Source of the DNA: Paraburkholderia phenazinium
Lineage (GTDB): Bacteria; Pseudomonadota; Gammaproteobacteria; Burkholderiales; Burkholderiaceae
Reading direction: 5' to 3'
Assembly (NCBI RefSeq): GCF_900100735.1
Contig: NZ_FNCJ01000024.1
Location: forward strand, 36,569 to 100,568
DNA: 64,000 nt
Below, piece by piece: positions 7,689-15,404 of this stretch (positions are counted from its first letter, which is position 1; each line of letters starts with the position of its first letter). The notes under the pieces are model-generated. The model did no database searches, was not told the origin of the DNA, and saw only the letters and a list, made by a program, of their open reading frames with translations. The position numbers and the translations under genes were made by a program.

Positions 7689-9008
7689 TCAGCGTCCGGC
7701 AGTTTCGGCTAGCCAGGCCAGCGCCCCGCGCCCGGCGACCAGCCCGCTCGCAAAGCACGCGGTTAGCAGATACCCTCCGGTCGGCGCTTCCCAATCGAGC
7801 ATTTCGCCAGCGCAGAACACGCCAGGCAGATGCTCGATCATCAGGCTCGCATCAAGCGTCTCGAAGGGAACGCCGCCTGCGCTACTGATCGCTTCTTCAA
7901 TTGGCCGCGTGCGCAGGAGTTTCAAAGGCAGCGCCTTGATCGTTTGTGCGAGCAGCGTCGCATCGGCAAACGCCGCTTTCGAGAGCGCTTCGTGCAGCAA
8001 CCCGAGCTTCACCCCACCAAGGCTGATGCGGCTTTGCAGATGGCTCGACATCGAGCGTGAGCCGCGGGGCCGGGTGACTTCGTCCAGCACGCGTTGCACC
8101 GTGAGCCCGGGCGCCAGGTCGAGCGTGATCGTGGCCTCGCCGTCTGCCAGGATCCGCTCGCGAATCGGCGCCGACAGCGCATACACCAGACTTCCCTCGA
8201 TACCCGATTCGGTGACGACAAACTCACCTTGCCGGTGCTGCACGCCGCCGTCTTTAGCGGTCAAGGCGATTGCCACCGGCTTCACCGGTTGTCCGGCGAA
8301 GCGCTCGCGGAAATAGTCGCTCCAGTTCGCGTCGAACCCGCAGTTCGCCGGGACGAGCGGCGCAACCGGCACGTCGCGCTCGCTCATCAACGGCACCCAT
8401 GCTGCGTCTGACCCGAGGCGCGGCCAGCTTCCACCACCCAGCGCGAACACCACGGCGTCGGCGTGCACCTGCTGCTCGCCATTGGGCGTCATGAAACGCA
8501 GTGCCTGCTGCGCGGGGTGTCGAGCGGCGCCTTCGTCCTTTTGGTCCCCTCCGTTCGCGGCGTTCGTCGCATCCCCGCCGTCCCAGCCCACCCATCTGTG
8601 CCGCATGTGAAAGCGCACGCCGGCTTCCTTCAGCCGATGCAGCCAGGCACGCAGCATCGGCGCCGCTTTCATGTCGGTGGGGAACACACGGCCTGAACTG
8701 CCGACGAAGGTCTCGACGCCCAAGTCCTGCAGCCACGCTCGCAACGCATCCGGGCCGAACGCGTCGAGCAGCGGCGCAATCTGCTCGCACCGCGCGCCGT
8801 AGCGGCCGAGGAACGGCTCAAGTGGTTCCGAATGCGTGATGTTCATGCCGCCTTTGCCGGCCATCAGAAATTTGCGTCCGACCGACGGCATGGCGTCGTA
8901 GACGTCGACGCGCAAGCCGTGCCGGGCGGCCAGCGCCTCGGCGGCCATCAGGCCGGCGGGGCCGCCGCCGATTACGGCGACGCAAGCGGAATCAGGCAGG
9001 GTGGGCAT
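7689..9008 (-). CDS. HI0933-like flavoprotein (TIGR03862-type NAD(P)/FAD-dependent oxidoreductase)
   Basis: 439 residues from the ATG at 9008. The N-terminus has an FAD-binding dinucleotide fold (VAVIGGGPAGLMAAEALAAR) followed by VGRKFLMAGKGGMNITHSE, the signature of the YhiN/HI0933 flavoprotein family. The C-terminal stretch GVFCAGEMLDWEAPTGGYLL is the second FAD contact of that family. Substrate and role are unknown. An in-frame start at 9083 would add 25 residues that precede the conserved FAD motif and look unrelated, so 9008 is used; neither start has a strong ribosome binding site. It converges with the methyltransferase gene. Confidence 0.88.
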   Translation of the reverse strand: MPTLPDSACVAVIGGGPAGLMAAEALAARHGLRVDVYDAMPSVGRKFLMAGKGGMNITHSEPLEPFLGRYGARCEQIAPLLDAFGPDALRAWLQDLGVETFVGSSGRVFPTDMKAAPMLRAWLHRLKEAGVRFHMRHRWVGWDGGDATNAANGGDQKDEGAARHPAQQALRFMTPNGEQQVHADAVVFALGGGSWPRLGSDAAWVPLMSERDVPVAPLVPANCGFDANWSDYFRERFAGQPVKPVAIALTAKDGGVQHRQGEFVVTESGIEGSLVYALSAPIRERILADGEATITLDLAPGLTVQRVLDEVTRPRGSRSMSSHLQSRISLGGVKLGLLHEALSKAAFADATLLAQTIKALPLKLLRTRPIEEAISSAGGVPFETLDASLMIEHLPGVFCAGEMLDWEAPTGGYLLTACFASGLVAGRGALAWLAETAGR

Positions 9009-9369
9009 GCGGTGTATTCGAGTGAGGGCGTGAGCGGGAGAACAGCGGCGTTCGCGGCCAGATTGCCACGGCCGGCGGCGCAAAGCCCGCTATTTTCACA
9101 CCGCACGGCGCTGTGCGGCAAACCCGGATGGTCTGCTGGGTGTGGCGTGCGGTCCGGTGCGGGTCACACCTGCACTTATCAGCCGCAATCGCGCTATGCA
9201 ATCCACATGCGCGACCTATACTTTTCGAATCCCTTCCAATGGACGTGTCCTAGCGTCCTTTCGCCGCGCACATTCCTCCGGACCCTCATGCACACCCGTC
9301 GATCGGCACCATGTTCGACGCTGGCGGTTTGCGCGCTTTCATTGTTGCCATTGATCTGAGGAGACTGTC
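9009..9369. other. Intergenic region between divergent flavoprotein and DUF1059 genes
   Basis: 361 bases. A TATACT element at 9217-9222 could be a -10 for the plus-strand gene, but no convincing -35 precedes it. A 23-codon ORF (9288-9359) ends 10 bases before the DUF1059 start; it has no ribosome binding site and no recognisable similarity, so it is not called as a gene. No strong repeat was seen. Confidence 0.4.
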
Positions 9370-9579
9370 ATGACTCGCAAGTACATCGACTGCCGAGAGT
9401 TCCCGAGCGAAATGGGTTGCTCGGTTGCGCTGTCAGCCGACTCCGAAGGCGAGCTGCTCGAGGCGGCTGTGCAGCACGCCGTTACGGTTCACAAACACGC
9501 GGACTCTCCGGAACTGCGTTCACAGTTGAAGACGCTGTTCCGCGATGGGACGCCGCCGGTCGAAGCGCCGCACGCGTGA
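9370..9579 (+). CDS. DUF1059 domain small protein
   Basis: The product is 69 residues, matching the compact DUF1059 family: start TRKYIDCREFPSE, a conserved Cys (MGCSVALSAD), then a helical half with HAVTVHKHAD. The function of the family is unknown. GAGGAG lies at a good distance from the ATG. It stands alone between two minus-strand genes. Confidence 0.85.
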   Translation: MTRKYIDCREFPSEMGCSVALSADSEGELLEAAVQHAVTVHKHADSPELRSQLKTLFRDGTPPVEAPHA

Positions 9580-9657
9580 CGCACCGGTAGTATCGGTACG
9601 CCGTGCGGCCGTGGCGGAAGCGACGTGACCACGCGTCGCTTCCTGAGCGCTAGAGCG

Positions 9658-9978
9658 TCAGCCCGGATACTCCTCGTCGACCTTGAGCCCGGCGAGCTTG
9701 AAGATCACGCGCAGCGTTTGCGGCTTGATATCGCGCCGCGAGGCGAGCGTGGTCATCACGAAGTCGAGTACCTTCGCATACTTGAGCATCGTGAGACAGG
9801 TCTCGAGGTCGATGCTGCCGTCGCGCATCAGCTCGGCAAGGCGCAGCATCTCGACGGAGATGTCGCGCGCCATTTCCAGCTCGAGTTGCTGTTTTTCGGT
9901 CCACGCGGGCGTGGCCATCAGCTTGGTCAACAGTTCCTGAAACTTCTGTTCGGCGTTGCCGTTGGGTATCGTATCCAT
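9658..9978 (-). CDS. Conserved-looking helical hypothetical protein
   Basis: The product is 106 residues and is not recognised. It is predicted to be almost entirely helical, with charged amphipathic segments (EKQQLELEMARDISVEML, LETCLTMLKYAKVLDFVMTTL), no signal peptide and no membrane segment. The single long frame with typical local codon use and an ATG start supports a real gene. Neighbours give no functional hint. Confidence 0.65.
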   Translation of the reverse strand: MDTIPNGNAEQKFQELLTKLMATPAWTEKQQLELEMARDISVEMLRLAELMRDGSIDLETCLTMLKYAKVLDFVMTTLASRRDIKPQTLRVIFKLAGLKVDEEYPG

Positions 9979-10369
9979 TGCCGCCTCATGTTCTTCTGAG
10001 CGCGCTTCCAGTTAAGATCGCGGCGCACTGCAGGTTACGTAACGTTCGGACCCGTGTTCCGGTCCGACCTCCCCACACGCTTGCGGTTGGCCTGATCGAC
10101 CTGGTAGCCGGCAGTGTGTCTTTGTTCTCCATGCGGCCTGCCACAGGGGCTCGGGCTGCATGCCTCGCTTGCTGCGCGTGTCTCGTCCCGTTTTGCTTCG
10201 CTTCGCGCACTAATTTCAGAGCAGGAAGCGTTCCAGGAAAGCGCGATTCGCGCGTCGTCGGCGGCAATGAATCGGTACTTGTGCCGCGCTTTGGGTAAAC
10301 TGGCAGCAACTTTTCTCTTTTTCCGTCGCCTGTCGCACGTTCGCCGTGCAATCGATGGCGGTCCGTACG
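9979..10369. other. Intergenic region, divergent genes
   Basis: 391 bases between the hypothetical protein and the Trm13-like methyltransferase. It is GC-rich and contains open frames only as uninformative shadows. I see no convincing promoter, terminator or repeat. Confidence 0.4.
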
Positions 10370-11200
10370 ATGTCCAGCAAAACTCACGAAATTCGCCCCA
10401 ATCAATCGGTCGAACTGCTGAAGGAACTCCATATCCTCACGCGCGACGGCAAGATGAATCAGGACAGCCGCCGCAAGCTGAAGCAGGTCTATCACCTGTT
10501 CCAGTTCATCGAGCCGTTGCTGAAAGATCTGAAAGAAAGCCAAGGCGACCTGACTCTTGTCGACCACGGCGCCGGCAAGTCTTATCTTGGTTTTATCCTG
10601 TATGACCTGTTTTTCAAGGAGCAGCAGGATAAATCGCACATCTACGGTATCGAGACGCGCGAAGAGCTCGTGACGAGTTCGGAGGCGCTGGCGGCGCGGC
10701 TGGGCTTCAAGGGGATGTCGTTTCTGAATCTGTCGGTGGCGGAGTCGATTTCGTCAGACCGTTTGCCGGCGAAGATCGATATCGTCACCGCGCTGCACGC
10801 GTGCAATACCGCGACCGACGACGCGATTCGCTTCGCCCTGCAAAAGCATGCGAAGTACATCGTGGTGGTGCCGTGCTGTCAGGCCGAGGTGGCCGGGGTG
10901 CTGCGCCAGAACAAGAGCAAGTCGCTTGGCAATGCGTTGACGGAGATCTGGCGCCACCCGCTGCACACGCGGGAATTCGGCAGCCAGATCACCAACGTGC
11001 TGCGCTGTCTGCAGCTCGAGGCGCACGGCTATCAGGTGAGCGTGACAGAACTGGTGGGCTGGGAGCATTCGATGAAGAACGAACTCATCATTGCCCAATA
11101 CAAGGATCTGCCGCGCCGCCGTCCGGCGGAACGGCTCAATGAGGTGATGGAGACGCTCGGGATTGCTGAGTTGCGCGAGCGCTTCTTTGTGGAGGCTTGA
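10370..11200 (+). CDS. Methyltransferase of the METTL25/Trm13-like group (PF13679 type)
   Basis: 276 residues from the ATG at 10370. Motif I is VDHGAGKSYLGFILYDLF near residue 60, the GAGK form used by the Methyltransf_32 group rather than the common GxGxG. Further on, DIVTALHACNTATDDAIRFAL and VVVPCCQAEV (a Cys-Cys after the strand) match the layout of that group, which includes tRNA 2'-O-methyltransferase Trm13 and METTL25 relatives. The substrate here is unknown; RNA is an inference from family. Alternative in-frame starts are GTG 10346 and ATG 10355; 10370 is chosen because of a GGCGG stretch upstream, but support is weak. Confidence 0.8.
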   Translation: MSSKTHEIRPNQSVELLKELHILTRDGKMNQDSRRKLKQVYHLFQFIEPLLKDLKESQGDLTLVDHGAGKSYLGFILYDLFFKEQQDKSHIYGIETREELVTSSEALAARLGFKGMSFLNLSVAESISSDRLPAKIDIVTALHACNTATDDAIRFALQKHAKYIVVVPCCQAEVAGVLRQNKSKSLGNALTEIWRHPLHTREFGSQITNVLRCLQLEAHGYQVSVTELVGWEHSMKNELIIAQYKDLPRRRPAERLNEVMETLGIAELRERFFVEA

Positions 11201-11241
11201 GGGTTTGTGTCAGGTGGAATGACGAAAGTCGCCACCGTGCA

Positions 11242-11835
11242 TCATTCTTCGGTTGGCGCGCTCATCCACTTCTGCCAGCCGGCTAACCCCAGCCGGCGCA
11301 GCGTTTCCTGATTGCGCTCGTAGATATCCTCGGCGTCGGGAAACGCCTCCACCGCGCGCTCGATGCTCGCCTCGCGCAGTAAATGCAGGATCGGATACGG
11401 GGCGCGATTCGTGTAGTTCTCGATGTCGTCCGCCTCGCTGCCTTCGAACCGGTACTGCGGATGAAAGCTCGCGATCTGCAATTCGCCTTCAAGACGCAAT
11501 TGCGCGAGCATGCGGTCTGCGAAAAACAGACAGTCGTTGTATTCGAGGAAGTCGGCGAGCGCGTGCGGCAGGATCAGCAGTGTGGTGTCGATCTCGGCCG
11601 GGTCGGCCTGCTCGAGCGTTTTCAATTCCGTCTCGAGATCCATCAGCACGCCTTCCAGATCGGTCGCCTCGCTGATCGCGTAGCGGATCTGCCCCTTCAC
11701 GTGCACGGCCTTGGCGAACGGGCAGAGGTTCAGGCCGATGACCGCACGGGTCAGCCAGTGGCGGGTCGACGAGAGGATAGTGGCGTGGGAATCGGTGGAC
11801 GGCGGCATGGCAGGGCAAGGGACCGAAAGCGCCAT
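11242..11835 (-). CDS. DUF1415 domain protein
   Basis: The product is 197 residues and matches DUF1415 over its length: WLTRAVIGLNLCPFAKAV near the N-terminus, LLILPHALADFLEYNDCL in the middle, and FEGSEADDIENYTNRAPYPILHLLRE toward the end. The conserved Cys in NLCPFA is a candidate functional residue, but the family has no known activity. A second ATG at 11808 could be the true start; neither has a clear ribosome binding site. It converges with the PF13679 methyltransferase. Confidence 0.85.
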   Translation of the reverse strand: MALSVPCPAMPPSTDSHATILSSTRHWLTRAVIGLNLCPFAKAVHVKGQIRYAISEATDLEGVLMDLETELKTLEQADPAEIDTTLLILPHALADFLEYNDCLFFADRMLAQLRLEGELQIASFHPQYRFEGSEADDIENYTNRAPYPILHLLREASIERAVEAFPDAEDIYERNQETLRRLGLAGWQKWMSAPTEE

Positions 11836-11935
11836 TTTACGGGCGCCGGTGTGACCCGCGGTTGATGTTCACACGCTTCTCTGACCAGAAAGCGGCGCGG
11901 TGCTGGTCCGGCGCCGCTGCGGCCATGAAGGGCGC

Positions 11936-12580
11936 TTAGGCGCCGGCCGCGGTCTTCGCGCAGGCTGCAGCAATCAATTGCGCGGCTACCCGCGGTGCGG
12001 CCAGAATTGGGCCGCAACCTGGACCGCAGGTCTGGCTCGCGGCGTACACGCCTTCGATCAACAACCCGAGCGCGTTGGCCAAGGCGACCGGATCATCGGC
12101 GCCGGCCTGCGTGGCGAGCGCCGTGATTCGCTCGATCAGGCGAGCCTTGTTGCCGAACACAAACTGCCGTGCCGCATGCGAGGCATCGGGAAACTCCACC
12201 GCGACATTCACAAACGGACAACCGCGATAGTCCTTGGCCGAGGCGCGCTCGGCCAGATCCTCGAAGTACTGCAAAAGCTGTTTGGCGGGCTCGCCAGGGT
12301 GCTTTGCGAAGCTCTTTTCGACGTAGCCGAAAAATTGCGTGTCCTTGCGCTCCAGATACGCCAGTACGAGGTCGTCTTTCGACGAAAACTGCCGGTACAG
12401 GCTCATCTTGTTGACGCCCGCCCGCTCGACGACGGCGTCCACTCCCACGGCCCGCACGCCTTCGCGGTAGAACAGTTCGCCCGCGGCCTGCAGCAGATGC
12501 TCCTGGGCTTGTGGCCCGGCGGTCTGCGTGCGGCTGCGGCGGCCGGGTGCGGCCGGCTTGGCTGTGTCGCTTTGTGACAT
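11936..12580 (-). CDS. TetR/AcrR family transcriptional regulator
   Basis: The product is 214 residues. Residues about 20-70 form the TetR helix-turn-helix (EHLLQAAGELFYREGVRAVGV then ERAGVNKMSLYRQFSSKDDL). The C-terminal ligand domain carries RGCPFVNVAVEFPD, typical of one TetR subgroup, and a CGPGCG motif near the end. It is divergent from an MFS transporter; their promoters overlap completely (12608-12641), which makes this transporter its most likely target. Confidence 0.9.
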   Translation of the reverse strand: MSQSDTAKPAAPGRRSRTQTAGPQAQEHLLQAAGELFYREGVRAVGVDAVVERAGVNKMSLYRQFSSKDDLVLAYLERKDTQFFGYVEKSFAKHPGEPAKQLLQYFEDLAERASAKDYRGCPFVNVAVEFPDASHAARQFVFGNKARLIERITALATQAGADDPVALANALGLLIEGVYAASQTCGPGCGPILAAPRVAAQLIAAACAKTAAGA

Positions 12581-12607
12581 GGTGGTCCCACGTTCGATTG
12601 TCGATGC

Positions 12608-12641
12608 TTGACATGTTACCGGTCAGTCACTAACATCGCAA
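12608..12641. promoter_or_regulatory. Overlapping divergent promoters of the tetR-like and MFS genes
   Basis: Plus strand: TTGACA (12608-12613), 17-bp spacer, TAACAT (12631-12636), directed at the MFS gene. Minus strand over the same bases: TTGCGA (12641-12636), 17-bp spacer, TAACAT (12618-12613), directed at the regulator. The shared spacer contains ACCGGTCAGTCA, similar to TetR-family operator sequences. One bound repressor would block both promoters. Confidence 0.65.
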
Positions 12642-12646
12642 CACCA

Positions 12647-12666
12647 TTGTGACAGATCTGTCACAA
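12647..12666. promoter_or_regulatory. Perfect 20-bp palindrome, candidate operator
   Basis: TTGTGACAGATCTGTCACAA is a perfect dyad without spacer. It begins a few bases after the predicted MFS transcription start and just upstream of the -35 of the regulator promoter. The half-site TGTGAC resembles CRP-type and GntR-type half-sites, so it may belong to a second regulator rather than the adjacent TetR protein. Confidence 0.65.
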
Positions 12667-12734
12667 GTCCTTTACCAAACGCGTAACAAACCGAAGCAGC
12701 GCCGTCTGACGGACGGGCGCCGACTGGAGATCCA

Positions 12735-14018
12735 ATGAACTGGGCAGCGAGAATAATCGGCGGTCGTTTCCACTACGGCTGGCTGACCGTAGCGGTGGTG
12801 TTCCTGGTATTGCTGGCAGCGGCGGGCACGCGCGCTACGCCGAGCGTGATGATGGTGCCGCTTGAACATCAGTTCGGCTGGAGCCGGGCGACGATCTCGC
12901 TTGCCATCTCGGTGAATATCGCGCTCTACGGCCTGATGGGGCCGTTTGCCGCGGCGGCGATGCAGCGCTTCGGGGTGCGCCCGACCGTGCTGATCGCACT
13001 CGGCACGATGGCGGGCGGTGTGGCGCTGTCGTCGCTGATGACGCACCCGTGGCAGATGATCCTGATCTGGGGCGTCATGGTGGGGGGCTCGACCGGGGTG
13101 GCGGCGCTGTCGCTGTCGGCGACGGTGGTGAATCGCTGGTTCACCACGCATCGTGGCCTGGTGATGGGCATTCTCACCGCCAGTTCGGCGACCGGCCAGC
13201 TCGTATTCCTGCCGTTGCTAGCGGCGATTGCCGAGCATCATGGCTGGCGCCCGGTGGTCTGGGTCGTGGCGGGTGCGGCGGCGATCGTTCTGCCACTGGT
13301 GGCGTTCCTGCTGCCCGAGCGTCCTGCCGATCTGACGCTGCGTCCGTACGGCGAACCCTCCGACTCGCCGCTCCACCGCGCGGTCACGAAGCAGAATCCT
13401 CTGGCCATCGCATTCGGCACGCTGGCCATGGCCAGCAAGACACGCGATTTCTGGCTGCTGTTTTTTAGCTTCTTTATTTGCGGCGCGAGCACCAACGGCT
13501 ATGTCGGCACGCACCTGATCGCCATGTGCGGTGACTACGGCATGAGCGAAGTGCAGGGCGCGTCGTTGCTGGCCGCCATGGGCATCTTCGACCTGTTCGG
13601 CACGACCTTGTCGGGCTGGCTGTCGGACCGCTTCAATAGCCGCGTATTGCTGTTCTGGTACTACGGGCTGCGAGGCCTCTCGTTGATGTACTTGCCGCAT
13701 GCGTTCGGCATCGACTTCTTCGGGCTGCCGCTGTTCGCGGTGTTCTACGGGCTCGACTGGATCGCCACCGTGCCGCCCACCGTGCGTCTCGCCACTGATG
13801 TCTACGGCAAGGAAGCCGCGCCGGTCGTATTCGGCTGGGTGGTCGCCGGGCACCAGCTCGGCGCGGCTTTCGCGGCATTGGGGGCGGGCATGCTGCGCGC
13901 GAGCCTCGGCACCTATACGGTGGCGTCGATGATCTCGGGCGGCTTGTGCCTCGTCGCTTCGGTGATCGTGCTGCGTATCAACCGCGGCGAGCGGACGGTC
14001 GCGCCGCAGACGGTCTAG
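12735..14018 (+). CDS. MFS transporter
   Basis: The product is 427 residues, with about 12 hydrophobic segments as expected for the major facilitator superfamily. A motif-A-like loop LSDRFNSRVLLFWYYG sits between the two halves. N-terminal WAARIIGGRFHYGWLTVAVVF and the general layout resemble the monocarboxylate/oxalate-formate type of MFS carriers; the substrate is not determined. A GGAG ribosome binding site precedes the ATG. It is divergent from and probably controlled by the TetR-type regulator. Confidence 0.88.
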   Translation: MNWAARIIGGRFHYGWLTVAVVFLVLLAAAGTRATPSVMMVPLEHQFGWSRATISLAISVNIALYGLMGPFAAAAMQRFGVRPTVLIALGTMAGGVALSSLMTHPWQMILIWGVMVGGSTGVAALSLSATVVNRWFTTHRGLVMGILTASSATGQLVFLPLLAAIAEHHGWRPVVWVVAGAAAIVLPLVAFLLPERPADLTLRPYGEPSDSPLHRAVTKQNPLAIAFGTLAMASKTRDFWLLFFSFFICGASTNGYVGTHLIAMCGDYGMSEVQGASLLAAMGIFDLFGTTLSGWLSDRFNSRVLLFWYYGLRGLSLMYLPHAFGIDFFGLPLFAVFYGLDWIATVPPTVRLATDVYGKEAAPVVFGWVVAGHQLGAAFAALGAGMLRASLGTYTVASMISGGLCLVASVIVLRINRGERTVAPQTV

Positions 14019-14125
14019 GCGAATGTGTTTATGCGTCTCTTTCGCAGCGCGCGCGGCGAAGCCCGGTTATGCTATGTGCCCCGGGCAGCCGCCCGCCGAT
14101 CATGAATTTCGACTGAGAGAAGCGC

Positions 14126-14725
14126 ATGACCAACAAACCCGCCCCAACCGCAGTTCCCATTCACGAACTGATTGCAGGCCGCTGGAGCCCGCGCGCGTAT
14201 TCGAGCGAGCCGGTCAGCCGCGAACACCTGCATGCGGTTCTTGAAGCGGCCCGCTGGGCGCCTTCGTCGTACAACGGCCAGCCGTGGCGTTTTGTCGTGT
14301 TCGATCGCAGCAGCGACGAGATTTCGTTCAAGCGCGCTTTCGCTACGCTTGTGCCGTTCAATCAGGGCTGGAATGCGCCGGCGCCGGTGTTGATCGCCGT
14401 CACCACGCACACGCTCACCAGCAAGGGTGAAGTGAACCGCTGTGCGTCTTACGATGCAGGTGCGGCCGCGATGGCGCTGGTGTTGCAGGCCCACGCGCTG
14501 GGGCTCGCTGCGCACCAGATGAGCGGCGTGGATATCAATGCATTCCGCAAAGCGTTTGCGATTCCCGACGACGTCGAAGTGATCGCCATGATTTCGATTG
14601 GCCACTATGGCGAGGTCGACAAGCTCGACCCGGTGCTGCGCGAGCGCGAGAAGTCGGTGCGCACGCGTTTGCCGCTCGGCGAGATCGCCTTCAGCGGTGC
14701 GTGGAAGAAGCCGTTCTTGGGATAG
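14126..14725 (+). CDS. Nitroreductase family FMN oxidoreductase
   Basis: The product is 199 residues. Nitroreductase-fold signatures are the N-terminal RWSPRAYSSEPVSREHL, EAARWAPSSYNGQPWRFVVFDR (FMN phosphate contact region) and the later QAHALGLAAHQMSGVD. Such enzymes reduce nitro groups, quinones or flavins with NAD(P)H. The physiological substrate is not evident. A GAGAGAAG ribosome binding site precedes the ATG. Confidence 0.88.
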   Translation: MTNKPAPTAVPIHELIAGRWSPRAYSSEPVSREHLHAVLEAARWAPSSYNGQPWRFVVFDRSSDEISFKRAFATLVPFNQGWNAPAPVLIAVTTHTLTSKGEVNRCASYDAGAAAMALVLQAHALGLAAHQMSGVDINAFRKAFAIPDDVEVIAMISIGHYGEVDKLDPVLREREKSVRTRLPLGEIAFSGAWKKPFLG

Positions 14726-14780
14726 GCGGGCGACTGATCCGCTGGCGCATCGGCCAGCGGCCTCGCCGGCTGGATAACAA

Positions 14781-14811
14781 CGCGCGGTCCGCGAAGGCCG
14801 CGCGTTTTTTA
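14781..14811 (+). terminator. Rho-independent terminator after nitroreductase gene
   Basis: CGCGCGG, 10-base loop, CCGCGCG, then TTTTTTATT. It lies 55 bases downstream of the stop. Confidence 0.85.
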
Positions 14812-14876
14812 TTGCGCTTGACCCGTGCCGCCGTCCGAATCCGCTACGCCGTTCGCGGCAACCATGAGGCGCGGGA

Positions 14877-15194
14877 CTAGCGGCCCTCTCTACTGTCTTG
14901 CGATTCGAGATTCACCCGATATAGCTCACGCTCCCTGCCGGCCAGCCAGCGCGGCGGTCGGCCCCGTCCCGCCCACGTGGCGCCGCTGACCGGGTCCTGG
15001 TACAGCACCTCTCCTTCCAGCAGTCGAGCCCGCCGGGCCGCGCGCCGCGGCAATATTTCATGTGAGGCAATGTGGTGTTCGCTCATGAGGCGGCGAATCT
15101 GTGCGATTGCGGCCCGTCGCTCGGCGGCGCGTGCGGCGGCGATATCGGCTTCGAGCTGGGCGCGCTGGTCTAGCAGTTGCTGGTAAGACATCAT
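14877..15194 (-). CDS. H-NS family nucleoid-associated protein
   Basis: 105 residues from the ATG at 15194. An N-terminal coiled-coil oligomerisation region (YQQLLDQRAQLEADIAAARAA) is followed by a linker and the H-NS DNA-binding core YQDPVSGATWAGRGRPPRWL, whose GRGRPP loop inserts in the minor groove of AT-rich DNA. The linker HEILPRRAARRARLLEGE is unusually Arg-rich. The upstream in-frame start at 15374 would add 60 unrelated residues and is rejected. It probably acts as a local or paralogous xenogeneic silencer. Confidence 0.85.
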   Translation of the reverse strand: MMSYQQLLDQRAQLEADIAAARAAERRAAIAQIRRLMSEHHIASHEILPRRAARRARLLEGEVLYQDPVSGATWAGRGRPPRWLAGRERELYRVNLESQDSREGR

Positions 15195-15404
15195 AGCGGT
15201 ACGGGTTGATCGGTTTGGGAACGGTCTCAGATTAGGATCAACAGTATCTGCAATCGCGCAAGGCGTGTACCCGCGAAAATCGCAATGCTGTGTCCTTGAC
15301 GGCAGGACAGTGCAGGCCCTGCACGCAATCAAAAGCGATAAGGATGACTGATGTTCACGCGACCGGACCTTCACCAGCGGGTGCAGATCACCGCCGCCTC
15401 GAGT

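Noticed and set aside
9288..9359. 23-codon ORF as leader peptide of the DUF1059 gene
   Set aside because: No ribosome binding site, no repeated codon and no terminator or alternative stem after it.
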